A DNA stretch of 42,743 nt from Actinomycetota bacterium (lineage in GTDB: Bacteria; Actinomycetota; Thermoleophilia; Gaiellales; Gaiellaceae): the NCBI GenBank assembly GCA_005883355.1, contig VAXG01000040.1, forward strand, positions 1 to 42,743, in the 5' to 3' direction. Within the stretch, counting starts at the first letter, position 1; every line of letters starts with the position of its first letter. This document shows, one piece after another, positions 1 through 7,376 of the stretch. The translations under genes were made by a program, and so were the position numbers. Under the pieces are notes generated by a model. It did not search any database. It had not been told where the DNA came from and saw nothing but the letters and a program-made list of their open reading frames with translations.

Positions 1-32
1 GCCCACTGCGGCTTGCCTAGGATGTTCCGGAC

Positions 33-212
33 GTGGCGGACGCGCAGCAGGAGACACTCGAGCCTAAGGAGTGCCCAAGCGGACATGGGCCGATGCGTCT
101 GCGTACCCGCTGGGCAGGCCAGCAGGCACACCCGGGCCGAAAGGGCTCGCACGCGGAGCCGATCACCGAGTGGGTCTGTCCTCGGTGCGGACGCACCGCC
201 CCCTTGGATTGA
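33..212 (+). CDS. small zinc-ribbon protein (59 aa)
   Basis: A 59-codon frame starts at GTG 33, ten bases after an AGGA Shine-Dalgarno-like stretch (19-22), and stops at TGA 210-212, about 20 bases before the tRNA-Arg 3' end on the other strand. The product carries CPSGH at residues 14-18 and CPRC at 49-52, which suggests a two-knuckle zinc ribbon. Between them is a basic, glycine-rich middle. Third codon positions are G/C rich like the neighbours. I do not recognise the family. The same frame is closed by TAG at 18-20, so the protein does not extend upstream unless that stop is an error. It may bind metal or nucleic acid; that is inference from the cysteine pattern only. Confidence 0.55.
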   Translation: MADAQQETLEPKECPSGHGPMRLRTRWAGQQAHPGRKGSHAEPITEWVCPRCGRTAPLD

Positions 213-231
213 TCAGGATTACGCCGCGGAG

Positions 232-303
232 TGGCCCCGGGAGGAGTCGAACCTCCGCGCACGGATTCGAAGTCCGTCGCTCTATCCGCTGAGCTACGGG
301 GCC
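232..303 (-). tRNA. tRNA-Arg (anticodon UCG)
   Basis: The minus strand folds into a complete 72-nt cloverleaf. It has a 7-bp acceptor GGCCCCG/CGGGGCC, TA at positions 8-9, a D-arm GCTC/GAGC, anticodon stem ACGGA/TCCGT with loop CTTCGAA, T-arm GGAGG/CCTCC with a TTCGACT loop, and discriminator A. Anticodon TCG reads the arginine codon CGA. CCA is not encoded. A TACGCT -10-like hexamer lies just upstream on the minus strand (about 313-318). Confidence 0.97.
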
Positions 304-411
304 GTTCGGCCGCAGCGTAGCGGCGTCTACGGCCGCCAGATCGAATCCCCACGGCCGACGTCCAGCTTCCCACCGAGTTACATCACAGAAGCCACAAGCA
401 CCAGACGGGAG

Positions 412-485
412 GGTGGCTGATGGGACTCGAACCCACGACCACCTGGACCACAACCAGGGGCTCTACCAACTGAGCTACAGCCACC
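412..485 (-). tRNA. tRNA-His (anticodon GUG)
   Basis: Full cloverleaf with acceptor GTGGCTG/CAGCCAC, anticodon stem CCTGG/CCAGG and loop TTGTGGT giving anticodon GTG, and T-arm GTGGG/CCCAT. The encoded extra G at position -1 (base 485) opposite discriminator C is the identity feature of bacterial tRNA-His. A TATCCT -10-like hexamer lies 12 nt upstream (498-503, minus strand). CCA is not encoded. Confidence 0.97.
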
Positions 486-562
486 GCGCTCAACCGCAGG
501 ATAGCGGCGTCCGATCCGAGCGATCCCGGCTTGCGCATCCAAACCGCCGTTGAACTAACGCG

Positions 563-587
563 CGAACACCGGCTTAGCCGGTGTTCG
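563..587. repeat. 11-bp perfect palindrome between tRNA genes
   Basis: CGAACACCGGC (563-573) pairs perfectly with GCCGGTGTTCG (577-587) around a 3-base TTA loop. It lies between tRNA-Arg(UCU) and tRNA-His, both on the minus strand. No U-tract follows on either strand, so it is not a classical intrinsic terminator. It could be a tail-less hairpin terminator or an RNA-processing signal. Confidence 0.7.
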
Positions 588-610
588 ACACCCAGCGAAC
601 CTTCTTCGAG

Positions 611-659
611 CCGCGGCAAATCATCATGGCCCGGCAAAGCCGGGCCGGATTTGCCGCGG
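611..659. repeat. two-tier palindrome just downstream of tRNA-Arg(UCU)
   Basis: An outer 12-bp stem (611-622 with 648-659, CCGCGGCAAATC) encloses an inner 8-bp stem GGCCCGGC/GCCGGGCC (628-635 with 639-646) and an AAA loop. The stems are separated by an ATCAT bulge on one side and a single G on the other. It begins four bases after the 3' end of tRNA-Arg(UCU) in the direction of transcription. It probably ends or processes the tRNA transcript. No poly-U follows. Confidence 0.7.
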
Positions 660-662
660 GAG

Positions 663-735
663 TGCGCCTGGGAGGATTCGAACCTCCGACCCGCGGCTTA
701 GAAGGCCGCCGCTCTGTCCACTGAGCTACAGGCGC
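663..735 (-). tRNA. tRNA-Arg (anticodon UCU)
   Basis: Complete 73-nt cloverleaf: acceptor GCGCCTG/CAGGCGC, D-arm GCTC/GAGC, anticodon stem GCGGC/GCCGC with loop CTTCTAA, T-arm GGAGG/CCTCC with TTCGAAT loop, and discriminator A. Anticodon TCT reads AGA. It is the second arginine tRNA in the cluster. A CTATACC -10-like stretch lies upstream on the minus strand, before the CAP gene stop codon. CCA is not encoded. Confidence 0.97.
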
Positions 736-763
736 CGGAGGAACAGGGTATAGCGGAGGTGCT

Positions 764-1300
764 CTAGCGCCTGACGCCGAAATCGGCGGTCACGATGGTG
801 ACTTCGCGTCCGCCGTAGGTACCAGGTGCCGAGCTCATGTGGACAGCCGAGAGACCGATCTCCCGCCAGCGTGCGGTCAGGAGGATCTTCTTGTGCTCGG
901 GGCTGTTCAACCACATGTCGAGCGCACTCGAGGCGCTGACGTCGGGAGACGACCAGAGCAGGTTCTCTCCGACCGACCAGTAATGCTTGCCACTCAACGA
1001 GTAGAACCGGGCGATCCGCTTGTCGAACGACGTCCCGTTGGCGGAGTCGTGGCTGAAGTAGCCTCGCTGCGCCATCTCGGTCGAGTGCAAGCGCGCGGCT
1101 GCTGCGAGCTTCGCGGAGAGTCGCAGCGCGCCGAGACCATGCTGATGTCGCAGAAGATTGACGTTCGAGAGGACATCCCGCTCGAGGGCGGCCGTCGCGC
1201 TCGTCGAGCCCCGGCCGATCGCGCCTGCCGGTGCCGATCCGGCCCACAGCCCTACTGCCGAGGCTGTGAGTGCCAGACAAAGGAGGGCACGGCGGGCCAT
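764..1300 (-). CDS. secreted CAP (SCP/PR1) domain protein
   Basis: 178 aa with an N-terminal signal peptide (hydrophobic core about residues 5-20, Ala-rich cleavage region about 22-27). A single CAP domain fills the rest, resembling YkwD-type bacterial proteins. Visible family motifs are H72 with E75 in LHSTEMA, FSHDS with H84, GENL at 111-114, and W130 followed by SPEHKKILL with H136; together they form the usual His/Glu cavity. CAP proteins are exported, and most bacterial members have no proven activity. It lies 51 nt downstream of the AI-2E-type permease on the same strand and may be co-transcribed with it. A second CAP protein (6879-7349) has the same architecture, so the window holds two paralogues. 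Confidence 0.9.
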   Translation of the reverse strand: MARRALLCLALTASAVGLWAGSAPAGAIGRGSTSATAALERDVLSNVNLLRHQHGLGALRLSAKLAAAARLHSTEMAQRGYFSHDSANGTSFDKRIARFYSLSGKHYWSVGENLLWSSPDVSASSALDMWLNSPEHKKILLTARWREIGLSAVHMSSAPGTYGGREVTIVTADFGVRR

Positions 1301-1351
1301 GGCTTACTGGATCGGCCGCTTCCCTCGGCGGCCAGTCCCTCGAACGAGGGA

Positions 1352-2419
1352 CTACGTCGCGCCGGCAGGCTGCTCGCCGCGGCGATGGCGCAGCCAGTCG
1401 ACGAAGACGACCTGGAGCGAGCCCGCGACCGGAATGGCGGCGAGCGCCCCGAGCACGCCTGCGAGTTCGGCGCCGATCAGCACGGAGATCAGCACCACGA
1501 GCGGTGAGAGCTGCACGGTCCGTCCGTAGACGACCGGCTGAAGGATGTGGTTCTCGACCTGCTGGTAGAGGATGAAGAACACGATCACGATGATCCCGGC
1601 CGGGATCGAATGGAGAAACGCGACCGCCCCCACGATGATGGCCGCGAGCGTCGCGCCGGCCAGCGGGATCAGGTCGAGGATCGCGACGATCAGTCCGAGC
1701 GCGACCGCGTACGGAACGCCGACGACGAGCAGGACGATCGTGGTCAGTCCGCCGGCGATGAGGCTGATCAGGAGATTGCCCGTCACGTAGCCGCCGACCG
1801 TGCGGTAGATGTCGTGTCCGACCGCCCGCCAGCGGCGCTGTGGCGCTGGAGCGAGCATTGAGAAGAACGACTCGATCCACTTGCGGCCCTCGAGCAGCAT
1901 GAAGAGCGTCATGAAGGCGATCGTGACCGTCGCGAGCACCGCGTTGACAACGCCTCTTGCAAGGGAGAGCGCGGCGCCCGAGACGCCGAACAGCTTCGAA
2001 GCGCCTCCCTCGCGCAGCGCCTTCCGCGCCTTGTCGACGAGGTGGTACTTCGTCTCGAGGAAGCCGAGCCGGCCGCGACCCTTCGTCAGGTCATGGAGAT
2101 AGTCGGGCACCTTCCCGGCGAAGTCGTTGACCTGCGAGACGAGTGTCGGGATGAAGAGAAACCCGATCCCGACGATCACGGCGAGAGCCGCGATGTAGAC
2201 GATCCCCGTCGCCACGCCACGTCGCTTCAGCCGGGCTTCGAGACGGTCGACGGCTGGATTGAGCGCGAGCGCGAGGAAGAGGGCGATGAAGATCCAGGTG
2301 AGGACGTGGCGCGCAATCCACAGAACCTCAAGCACGATCGCCGTCGCGAGCAAGATGCCGACGATGCGGAACACCGTCCGTGGAAGAAACTCGACGACGC
2401 GCACAGGGCCTTCCGGCAC
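1352..2419 (-). CDS. AI-2E family transporter (PerM-type permease)
   Basis: 355-aa membrane protein starting at GTG 2419. Two N-terminal transmembrane segments (about 15-58) lead to a third at 68-92. A soluble stretch (about 95-150) holds the charged segment that is typical of this family. The remaining membrane segments run to about 335, including [15 protein letters not shown] (about 208-222) and the [14 protein letters not shown] region with its conserved proline, both characteristic of AI-2E/UPF0118 permeases. Members export small molecules or ions; the substrate here is unknown. It is divergent from the cyclophilin gene, with only 43 bases between starts. A GATGCT -10-like hexamer lies 6 nt before its GTG. 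The second GTG at 2404 is a possible alternative start. Confidence 0.88.
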   Translation of the reverse strand: MPEGPVRVVEFLPRTVFRIVGILLATAIVLEVLWIARHVLTWIFIALFLALALNPAVDRLEARLKRRGVATGIVYIAALAVIVGIGFLFIPTLVSQVNDFAGKVPDYLHDLTKGRGRLGFLETKYHLVDKARKALREGGASKLFGVSGAALSLARGVVNAVLATVTIAFMTLFMLLEGRKWIESFFSMLAPAPQRRWRAVGHDIYRTVGGYVTGNLLISLIAGGLTTIVLLVVGVPYAVALGLIVAILDLIPLAGATLAAIIVGAVAFLHSIPAGIIVIVFFILYQQVENHILQPVVYGRTVQLSPLVVLISVLIGAELAGVLGALAAIPVAGSLQVVFVDWLRHRRGEQPAGAT

Positions 2420-2448
2420 GACTGCAGCATCGCGGGACGGCCGGACGG

Positions 2449-2454
2449 TACATT
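2449..2454 (+). promoter_or_regulatory. -10 box of cyclophilin gene
   Basis: TACATT lies 8 nt before the ATG at 2463, and no Shine-Dalgarno sequence is visible between them. This spacing predicts a leaderless or nearly leaderless transcript. Confidence 0.5.
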
Positions 2455-2462
2455 CCAGCCCG

Positions 2463-2927
2463 ATGCAGGCGATTATCCAGACGAATCACGGCCCAATTCA
2501 CGTCGAGCTTTTCCCAGACGAGGCGCCGAAGACCGTGAACAACTTCGTCAAGCTCGTGAACGACGGCTTCTACGACCGCGTCATCTTTCACCGTGTCATC
2601 CCTGACTTCATGATCCAGGGCGGCGATCCGACCGGGACCGGCTCGGGCGGACCCGGTTACAGCTTCGAGGACGAGTTCAACGACCACAAGGTCGAGCGCG
2701 GCGCACTGGCAATGGCGAACGCCGGGCCCAATACGAACGGCAGCCAGTTCTTCATCGTCACCACGGAAGCTGCGCCGTGGCTCGACGGGAAGCACACGGT
2801 CTTCGGGCGAGTTACGGAAGGCATGGACGTGGTGGACACGATCTCCGAACTGCCGCGAGACGCGCGCGACAAGCCGCACGACGACGTCGTCATCGAAGGC
2901 GTCACTGTCTCTGCCGGTCCTGAATAG
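2463..2927 (+). CDS. peptidyl-prolyl cis-trans isomerase, cyclophilin type
   Basis: 154-aa single-domain cyclophilin that accelerates cis-trans isomerisation of prolyl bonds. Catalytic Arg44 is in [15 protein letters not shown] (43-56). NGSQFFIVT (92-100) and [10 protein letters not shown] (106-115) are the other active-site strands. I chose ATG 2463 because homology begins at MQAII; the frame stays open far upstream but that part is antisense to the permease. There is no signal peptide, so it is cytosolic like PpiB. Its 3' end overlaps the convergent DUF6328-like gene by 26 bases. Confidence 0.93.
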   Translation: MQAIIQTNHGPIHVELFPDEAPKTVNNFVKLVNDGFYDRVIFHRVIPDFMIQGGDPTGTGSGGPGYSFEDEFNDHKVERGALAMANAGPNTNGSQFFIVTTEAAPWLDGKHTVFGRVTEGMDVVDTISELPRDARDKPHDDVVIEGVTVSAGPE

Positions 2928-3366
2928 CCGCAGCCAGCGGCAACCCGTACCACAGGGATAGGAAGCACGCCGCAACGAACGCGGTGAACGTCGCCGCCCA
3001 CGCGCGGTGGAAGAGGAAGTCGGTGATCACGAAGACGGTGCTGGTGATCGCGACCGCAAGGCATGCCAGCCCGGCGATCGTCATCCCGTTGGAGATGACG
3101 AGCAGCCGCTCCTTGTCGTGCTGGCGCCAGCGCAACCGGTGGTACGAGCTCGGCGCGATCAGGAGCACGGTTGCCAGCGCGGTCGCGATGAAGGCGACGA
3201 AGAAAATGTCCCGGTCGACCTTGCCGAGCTTCGGAAAACCGTTCGCGAATGGCACGGCCAACAAGAAGGCGAAGAGGACCTGCACTCCGGGAAGCGCCAC
3301 GCGAAGCTCGTTCAAGAGCTCGATCAGCTCTCGGTTGTGCCGGTCCTCCTTGGTCTCGTCGGTCAT
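2902..3366 (-). CDS. DUF6328-like small membrane protein
   Basis: 154-aa protein with a short charged N-terminus (residues 1-25: [20 protein letters not shown]) followed by about four transmembrane segments (roughly 27-46, 55-75, 92-115, 122-145). The pattern of an [21 protein letters not shown] start and an [17 protein letters not shown] loop fits the DUF6328 family of actinobacterial membrane proteins, whose function is unknown. The end overlaps the cyclophilin gene by 26 bases. It follows the HTH/LAGLIDADG-like gene by only 7 bases and may be co-transcribed with it from the tRNA-Gly side. Confidence 0.75.
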   Translation of the reverse strand: MTDETKEDRHNRELIELLNELRVALPGVQVLFAFLLAVPFANGFPKLGKVDRDIFFVAFIATALATVLLIAPSSYHRLRWRQHDKERLLVISNGMTIAGLACLAVAITSTVFVITDFLFHRAWAATFTAFVAACFLSLWYGLPLAAAIQDRQRQ

Positions 3367-3373
3367 CTGGTTT

Positions 3374-4051
3374 CTATTCCAGCCAGGTCGGCCGGTCGAA
3401 ACCCGCGTACTCCTGGATCGAGCCGAAGATGCTCTGGACTATGCGGGTTCTCGATACGACGACACGACACGTGCCATAGGGAAGCTTGTTCGCCCTCTTC
3501 TTCTTCGAGTACTTCGAATAGACGTTGACCGTGGACTTGCAGAGTGACGACCGTGGCAGTTGAAGCGTCTCGAGCCAGAATTGCTCGATCTCGTATTGGC
3601 GATCGAGGTGGTCGGCGAAGAGGTTGCACGTAACCTTGATGTTCTCCTGCGCCACATTGAAGTCCGTCCGGAGGAACTTCACGAAGAATCTCGCCATCTC
3701 CGGATCGGAGTTCGTGAAGCGGATTTGGTTACGATCCTTGGCGCCTTCCGCCCAATACAGCATGCACCCTGCGACGTGAAGTGCTTCCCGGCGTTCAGCG
3801 AGGTGGCGGCCCTCCTCTTGAGCGAGCTCACGTGCGCTCCGATGGACAGCCGCGTTGATGGCCCGCCCTTTCACGTGCCCGTTGAATGCTTGTGCTTCCA
3901 ACGTTGCCCTCTGGTCGGCAGTGAGCTCGACGTCTCTGACCCAACGACTGACCGAGGACAGCGACGCACCGACCTCTTTGGCGATCGCCTTCATCGACAT
4001 CCCGTCTTGCCTTCGTAGCTCTCGTGCTGCAGTACGCCGATCTGTTGCCAC
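3374..4051 (-). CDS. HTH protein with LAGLIDADG-like C-terminal region
   Basis: About 225 aa if translated from GTG 4051; the frame is open to a TTG at 4093 that touches the 3' end of tRNA-Gly. The N-terminal 45 residues form a resolvase-type helix-turn-helix (ARELRRQDGMSMKAIAKEVG then SLSSVSRWVRD). The C-terminal part begins AGCMLYWAEGAKDRNQIRFT and continues NSDPEMARFFVKFLR, a pattern I associate with LAGLIDADG-like domains in actinobacterial HTH proteins. It is rich in Lys/Tyr near 190-210 (YSKYSKKKRANK) and in AT-richer codons such as AAC and AAG, unlike its neighbours, which hints at transfer. Function is unknown: DNA binding is likely, nuclease activity unproven. The start is uncertain because no Shine-Dalgarno site is visible. 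Confidence 0.7.
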   Translation of the reverse strand: MATDRRTAARELRRQDGMSMKAIAKEVGASLSSVSRWVRDVELTADQRATLEAQAFNGHVKGRAINAAVHRSARELAQEEGRHLAERREALHVAGCMLYWAEGAKDRNQIRFTNSDPEMARFFVKFLRTDFNVAQENIKVTCNLFADHLDRQYEIEQFWLETLQLPRSSLCKSTVNVYSKYSKKKRANKLPYGTCRVVVSRTRIVQSIFGSIQEYAGFDRPTWLE

Positions 4052-4092
4052 AGTAGCCAACAGATTACAGATCGCGTCGGACGCGTCGAGCA

Positions 4093-4163
4093 AGCGGGCG
4101 GCGAGAATCGAACTCGCGTACCCTGGGTGGAAACCAGGTGCTCTGCCATTGAGCTACGCCCGC
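4093..4163 (-). tRNA. tRNA-Gly (anticodon UCC)
   Basis: 71-nt cloverleaf with acceptor GCGGGCG/CGCCCGC, discriminator T, D-arm GCTC/GAGC, anticodon stem CCTGG/CCAGG with loop TTTCCAC, and T-arm GCGAG/CTCGC. Anticodon TCC reads GGA. A TACGCT -10-like hexamer lies upstream on the minus strand (about 4176-4181), overlapping the divergent promoter of the CtaG gene. The following HTH gene begins immediately at its 3' end. Confidence 0.97.
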
Positions 4164-4174
4164 GGTCTTGCGAG

Positions 4175-4180
4175 TAGCGT
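4175..4180 (+). promoter_or_regulatory. -10 box of CtaG-type gene
   Basis: TAGCGT is followed by six bases and then GTG 4187. No Shine-Dalgarno sequence is present, so the mRNA is predicted to be leaderless. Confidence 0.55.
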
Positions 4181-4186
4181 AGCGGC

Positions 4187-4939
4187 GTGGATCCGCACTC
4201 GTGGTCGCTGCACTGGGACGTGCTGCTTGCGATCGGCATCCTCGCCGCCGGCTACTTCTCGAGCCAGCGCCGGTGGCCGGCAGACGCGAGACGCAGGGCC
4301 GCTTTCGATCTCGCCGTCATTCTTCTACTCGCGGTCTACGTGACGCCGCTTCACACGATCGCGCTTCACTACCTGCTTTCGGTTCACCTCCTGCAGAACG
4401 TCGTCACGGCCGAGTGGGCCCCGGCGCTCGTGGTGGTCGCGCTTGCACCGTCGCTTGCCCGCGAGCTCGAGCGATCGACAGCGGTTCGCGTCGCGACACA
4501 CCCCCTCGTCGCTCTGCCGCTGTGGCTCGGGACGTACTTCGTCTGGCACGTGCCGCCGATCTACGACGCGGCCCTCGAGCAGTCCGGCTGGCTGCTGCAC
4601 CTCGAGCATCTGACGTACTTCTTCGCCGGAGTGCTGCTTTGGTGGCCTGTCGTCCACGGGCGCTACTCGGATGGCGTCAAGGCGCTGTATCTCTTCGGTG
4701 CGTTCGTGCTCGCCGCTCCGCTCGGGCTGCTGCTCGCACTCCTCCCACGGCCGGTCTACGACTTCTACAAGGATGCCCCGCAGCTCTGGGGCCTTTCCGA
4801 CATCGTGGATCAGCAGATCGCGGGGGTGACGATGGCGGTCGAGCAGGCGATCGTCTTCTTCGCCGTGTTCGCCTACTTCTTCATGCGCTTCTTGCGGACC
4901 GAGCACATCGCGGGAGTCTTCAGCGAAAGCTCGAGATGA
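4187..4939 (+). CDS. CtaG/caa3-type cytochrome c oxidase assembly protein
   Basis: 250-aa polytopic protein of the caa3_CtaG family, which is linked to assembly or copper loading of heme-copper oxidases in the cytoplasmic membrane. About seven membrane segments are visible. Family features are the histidine-rich LHTIALHYLLSVHLLQNVV region (about 55-73) and WHVPPIYDAALEQSGWLLHLEH (about 119-140), plus DQQIAGVTMAVEQ near residue 208. The start is GTG 4187 with its -10 box directly upstream. The last 20 bases overlap the convergent EamA gene. No oxidase subunit genes are in the window, so its partner complex is elsewhere. Confidence 0.85.
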   Translation: MDPHSWSLHWDVLLAIGILAAGYFSSQRRWPADARRRAAFDLAVILLLAVYVTPLHTIALHYLLSVHLLQNVVTAEWAPALVVVALAPSLARELERSTAVRVATHPLVALPLWLGTYFVWHVPPIYDAALEQSGWLLHLEHLTYFFAGVLLWWPVVHGRYSDGVKALYLFGAFVLAAPLGLLLALLPRPVYDFYKDAPQLWGLSDIVDQQIAGVTMAVEQAIVFFAVFAYFFMRFLRTEHIAGVFSESSR

Positions 4940-5780
4940 GCGCGCCGCCGCCGACCACGAGCCCCGCTGCGAGCAGCAAGCGCGGTCCGATCCGTTCCGA
5001 ATGGCGCAGCACCACGATCGAGATCAGCACTGCGAAGAGCGACTCCGTCGCGACGAGCGGCGCCACAATCGTGACGCGTCCGCGGTCGAACGCCGAGTAG
5101 AGACACGCGTAGCTGATCCCATAGACGAGCCCAGACGGCACGAACGGGCGCGCGGCCAGGCGGATTCGCTCGCGGGCGTCCGGTCGCGAGGCGACCACGA
5201 TGAGGATCACCAGCGTGGCGGACACGAGCGATGCGGTGGCGGCGACGAACCCGGGCACCTCGCTGCTCCGCGCAGCCCAGCGGACGAGATTGTCGCGAAC
5301 GGAGAACAGCACGGCCGCACCGAGGCTGAGCGCGATTCCCAACGAGAGCATCGCGGCAGGGCCACCGCGCTCGCTGACGAGCAGCGTCCCACCGCCGACA
5401 ACGAACAGCGTTCCCAGTACGAGCGCGACGTGCAGCGGCTCACCGAGGATGGTGACTGCTATCGCGGCCGACAGCACCGGTGAGATGCCCACGGCGATGG
5501 CAGTACGCGATGGACCGATGACGCCGACCGAACGCGTGAACAGGATCTGGCTGATCCCCGGCGCGAAGAGTCCGGTGAGGAAGAACGGCCACGTGTCCCT
5601 CCAGACCACGCCCGAGAAGTCTCCGCTCAGGACCGCGAGGGCCGCACAGATCACGCCTGCAATCACAGTGGTGACGAGCGACGCCGCCTCGGCGTCGACG
5701 CCGCGGGCGAGCGCGAGGCGGATCGTGACGGCGAGGGCGCCGAAGAAGAGGGCCGAACTCGCAGCAAGGAGGACGACCAA
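4920..5780 (-). CDS. EamA/DMT family transporter
   Basis: 286-aa protein with ten predicted hydrophobic segments arranged as two EamA repeats (about 1-130 and 145-285). It belongs to the drug/metabolite transporter superfamily. Each repeat ends in the usual G-rich helix (LGTLFVVGGGTLLV, about 123-136; LAAGLVVGGGALI, about 270-282). The substrate cannot be predicted. The best start, TTG 5780, is only two bases from the 3' end of tRNA-Pro, so there is no room for a separate promoter or leader. The gene is probably transcribed with the tRNA and released by 3' processing. The end overlaps the CtaG gene by 20 bases. Confidence 0.85.
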   Translation of the reverse strand: MVVLLAASSALFFGALAVTIRLALARGVDAEAASLVTTVIAGVICAALAVLSGDFSGVVWRDTWPFFLTGLFAPGISQILFTRSVGVIGPSRTAIAVGISPVLSAAIAVTILGEPLHVALVLGTLFVVGGGTLLVSERGGPAAMLSLGIALSLGAAVLFSVRDNLVRWAARSSEVPGFVAATASLVSATLVILIVVASRPDARERIRLAARPFVPSGLVYGISYACLYSAFDRGRVTIVAPLVATESLFAVLISIVVLRHSERIGPRLLLAAGLVVGGGALISSFR

Positions 5781-5782
5781 AA

Positions 5783-5857
5783 TCGGGGCGGCGAGATTCG
5801 AACTCGCGACTTCTGCCTCCCAAAGGCAGCACTCTAACCAGGCTGAGCTACGCCCCG
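5783..5857 (-). tRNA. tRNA-Pro (anticodon UGG)
   Basis: 75-nt cloverleaf with acceptor CGGGGCG/CGCCCCG, D-arm GCTC/GAGT with a long D-loop, anticodon stem CTGCC/GGCAG and loop TTTGGGA, T-arm GCGAG/CTCGC with TTCGAAT loop, and discriminator A. Anticodon TGG reads CCA. A good -10 box lies 8 nt upstream. The EamA reading frame starts two bases after the mature 3' end. Confidence 0.97.
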
Positions 5858-5865
5858 CCGTGCGC

Positions 5866-5871
5866 AGATTA
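5866..5871 (-). promoter_or_regulatory. -10 box of tRNA-Pro
   Basis: TAATCT on the minus strand sits 8 nt before the first base of tRNA-Pro. It is back-to-back with the -10 box of the divergent EamA gene. Confidence 0.55.
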
Positions 5872-5877
5872 CATGTG

Positions 5878-5883
5878 TAGGTT
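5878..5883 (+). promoter_or_regulatory. -10 box of second EamA gene
   Basis: TAGGTT is followed by six bases and ATG 5890. No ribosome-binding site is present. A leaderless transcript is predicted. Confidence 0.5.
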
Positions 5884-5889
5884 CGCGCG

Positions 5890-6801
5890 ATGGTCCAGCC
5901 ACACCCAGGGCTCGGCTACGCGATGGTCGCCGTTGCAGCGACCCTCTTCGCGGTCAACGGCACGGTCTCCAAGGTGATCCTCGGCTCGGGGATCAGCTCC
6001 GGACAACTCACGGCCGTGCGTTGCGCAGGTGCTTTCATCGGACTGACGCTGATCGCCGTCGCGATGCACTCGAGGTCGTTGCGAGTGCGTTCCGGCGATC
6101 TGCCTCTGTTGATCGCACTCGGGCTCGGGCTCGCCGTTGTTCAGTGGTCCTACTTCTTCGCGATCCACCGGCTCGACATAGGAATCGCGCTGCTGATCCA
6201 GTACGTCGCACCGATCCTCGTCGCGCTCTGGGCCCGGTTCGTCTTCCACGAGCCCGTCCGGCGCCGCATCTGGGCGGCGCTCGCGCTCTCACTCGCGGGG
6301 CTCACTCTCATCGTGGAGATCTGGCACGGCGGACGTCTGAGCGGTCCCGGTGTGGCGGCCGCCGTGCTCGCCGCGATCAGCTACGCGACGTACGTCCTCA
6401 CCGCCGAGCGCGGCGTGCGCCGCCGCGATCCCATCTCGCTCTCCGCGTGGGGCTTTCTCTTCGCGACGATCTTCTCGTCGGTGCTCGCACCGTGGTGGAG
6501 CTTCCCCGGGCGGCGCCTCGACGACCACGTTTCGCTGCTCGGGAACCTCGGGTCGACACATGTCCCGCTCTGGGTGCTGATGCTGTGGATGGTCGTTCTC
6601 GGCGGGATCCTGCCGTTCGGGCTGATCGTGAGCGCCCTCCGCCACATCTCCGCCACCCGGGCCGGGATCACGGCGATGCTCGAGCCCGTGGTGGCCATCG
6701 TCGTGGCCTGGGCCTGGCTGGGAGAGTCTCTCCAGCCGGTCCAGCTGTCCGGGGCGGCTCTTACCCTGCTCGGGATCGGACTGGCTCAAACGGCCCGCTG
6801 A
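5890..6801 (+). CDS. EamA/DMT family transporter
   Basis: 303-aa ten-helix transporter with two EamA repeats (about 8-140 and 155-300). Recognisable elements are the N-terminal helix VAVAATLFAVNGTVSKV (about 13-29), ALLIQYVAPILVALWARFVF near 100-118, and the C-terminal AGITAMLEPVVAIVVAWAWL segment (about 260-279), which is typical of RhaT/EamA-like permeases. It is not a close copy of the EamA protein at 4920-5780, so these look like independent family members rather than a recent duplication. Substrate is unknown. It is transcribed away from tRNA-Pro, and the second CAP gene follows 77 bases later. Confidence 0.87.
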   Translation: MVQPHPGLGYAMVAVAATLFAVNGTVSKVILGSGISSGQLTAVRCAGAFIGLTLIAVAMHSRSLRVRSGDLPLLIALGLGLAVVQWSYFFAIHRLDIGIALLIQYVAPILVALWARFVFHEPVRRRIWAALALSLAGLTLIVEIWHGGRLSGPGVAAAVLAAISYATYVLTAERGVRRRDPISLSAWGFLFATIFSSVLAPWWSFPGRRLDDHVSLLGNLGSTHVPLWVLMLWMVVLGGILPFGLIVSALRHISATRAGITAMLEPVVAIVVAWAWLGESLQPVQLSGAALTLLGIGLAQTAR

Positions 6802-6878
6802 GAAAAACGCTGTGAGCGAAGGCGATGTACCCCTTTTGGGGGAGGCGACCCCGAAACGGCGACTCCAGACTCCCGCGA

Positions 6879-7349
6879 ATGCCCATCAACAAGAAGATTC
6901 TCCTAGGTTTTCTGGCAAGTTTCGCCCTCCTGGGGCCGGCGTCCGGGGCCCAGGCCCGGACGTTGAGCAGCTCGGAGGCTTCGCTCCTCCAGACGATGAA
7001 CTCCGTCCGGACGAGCTATCACCTCGCCCCGCTGCGAGTGGACATTCGTCTTCTCCGCGCTGCCCGCGGTCACTCCGCGGACATGATGCAGCGCCAGTAC
7101 TTCGCGCACGGCTCGGTTCTCGGCCGGGCGCTGGCCCAGGGCGCTCGCGGCCCTTTGTTCGGTGAAGACCTCGCCTGGGGCACCGGGGTCGGCGCTCAGT
7201 GGGCCGTCACCCAGTGGCTGGCCAGCCCGCCCCACCGAGCTGTCCTGCTTCGGCCAGGCTTTCGCCGGGTCGGGATCGGGATCGCATTCGGCACGTTCGC
7301 CGGCCACGGCGGAGCTGTGGTCTTCACGGCCGATTTCGCAGGACGCTAA
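6879..7349 (+). CDS. secreted CAP (SCP/PR1) domain protein
   Basis: 156 aa from ATG 6879, chosen because it begins a clear signal peptide (lysines at residues 5-6, hydrophobic core 7-19, Ala-rich cleavage region 21-26). An in-frame ATG at 6825 would add 18 residues and spoil the signal. The CAP domain shows H65 with D68 in RGHSADMM, YFAHGS with H77, GEDLAW at 95-100, and W113 followed by PPHRAVLL with H119. It is shorter than the CAP paralogue at 764-1300 and lacks the insert before GEDL. Exported, enzymatic role unknown. The leader 6825-6850 contains a CCCCTTTTGGGG palindrome of unclear meaning. Confidence 0.88.
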   Translation: MPINKKILLGFLASFALLGPASGAQARTLSSSEASLLQTMNSVRTSYHLAPLRVDIRLLRAARGHSADMMQRQYFAHGSVLGRALAQGARGPLFGEDLAWGTGVGAQWAVTQWLASPPHRAVLLRPGFRRVGIGIAFGTFAGHGGAVVFTADFAGR

Positions 7350-7376
7350 AGCCGTCGGGAGAAAGCGAGAGCGCGG

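Noticed and set aside
1-20. 3' end of an upstream gene ending at TAG 18-20
   Set aside because: Five codons are too few to support a call, although the stop and the following AGGA are compatible with one.
2259-2462. N-terminal extension of the cyclophilin frame
   Set aside because: It is antisense to the AI-2E-type permease, and cyclophilin homology begins at ATG 2463 beside a -10 box.
3374-4163. Integrated element at tRNA-Gly with attachment-site duplication
   Set aside because: No repeat of the tRNA 3' end and no integrase found nearby; only one gene stands out.
6825-6850. Riboswitch-like CCCCTTTTGGGGG sequence in the leader of the second CAP gene
   Set aside because: Only a single short palindrome; no known riboswitch core could be matched by eye.
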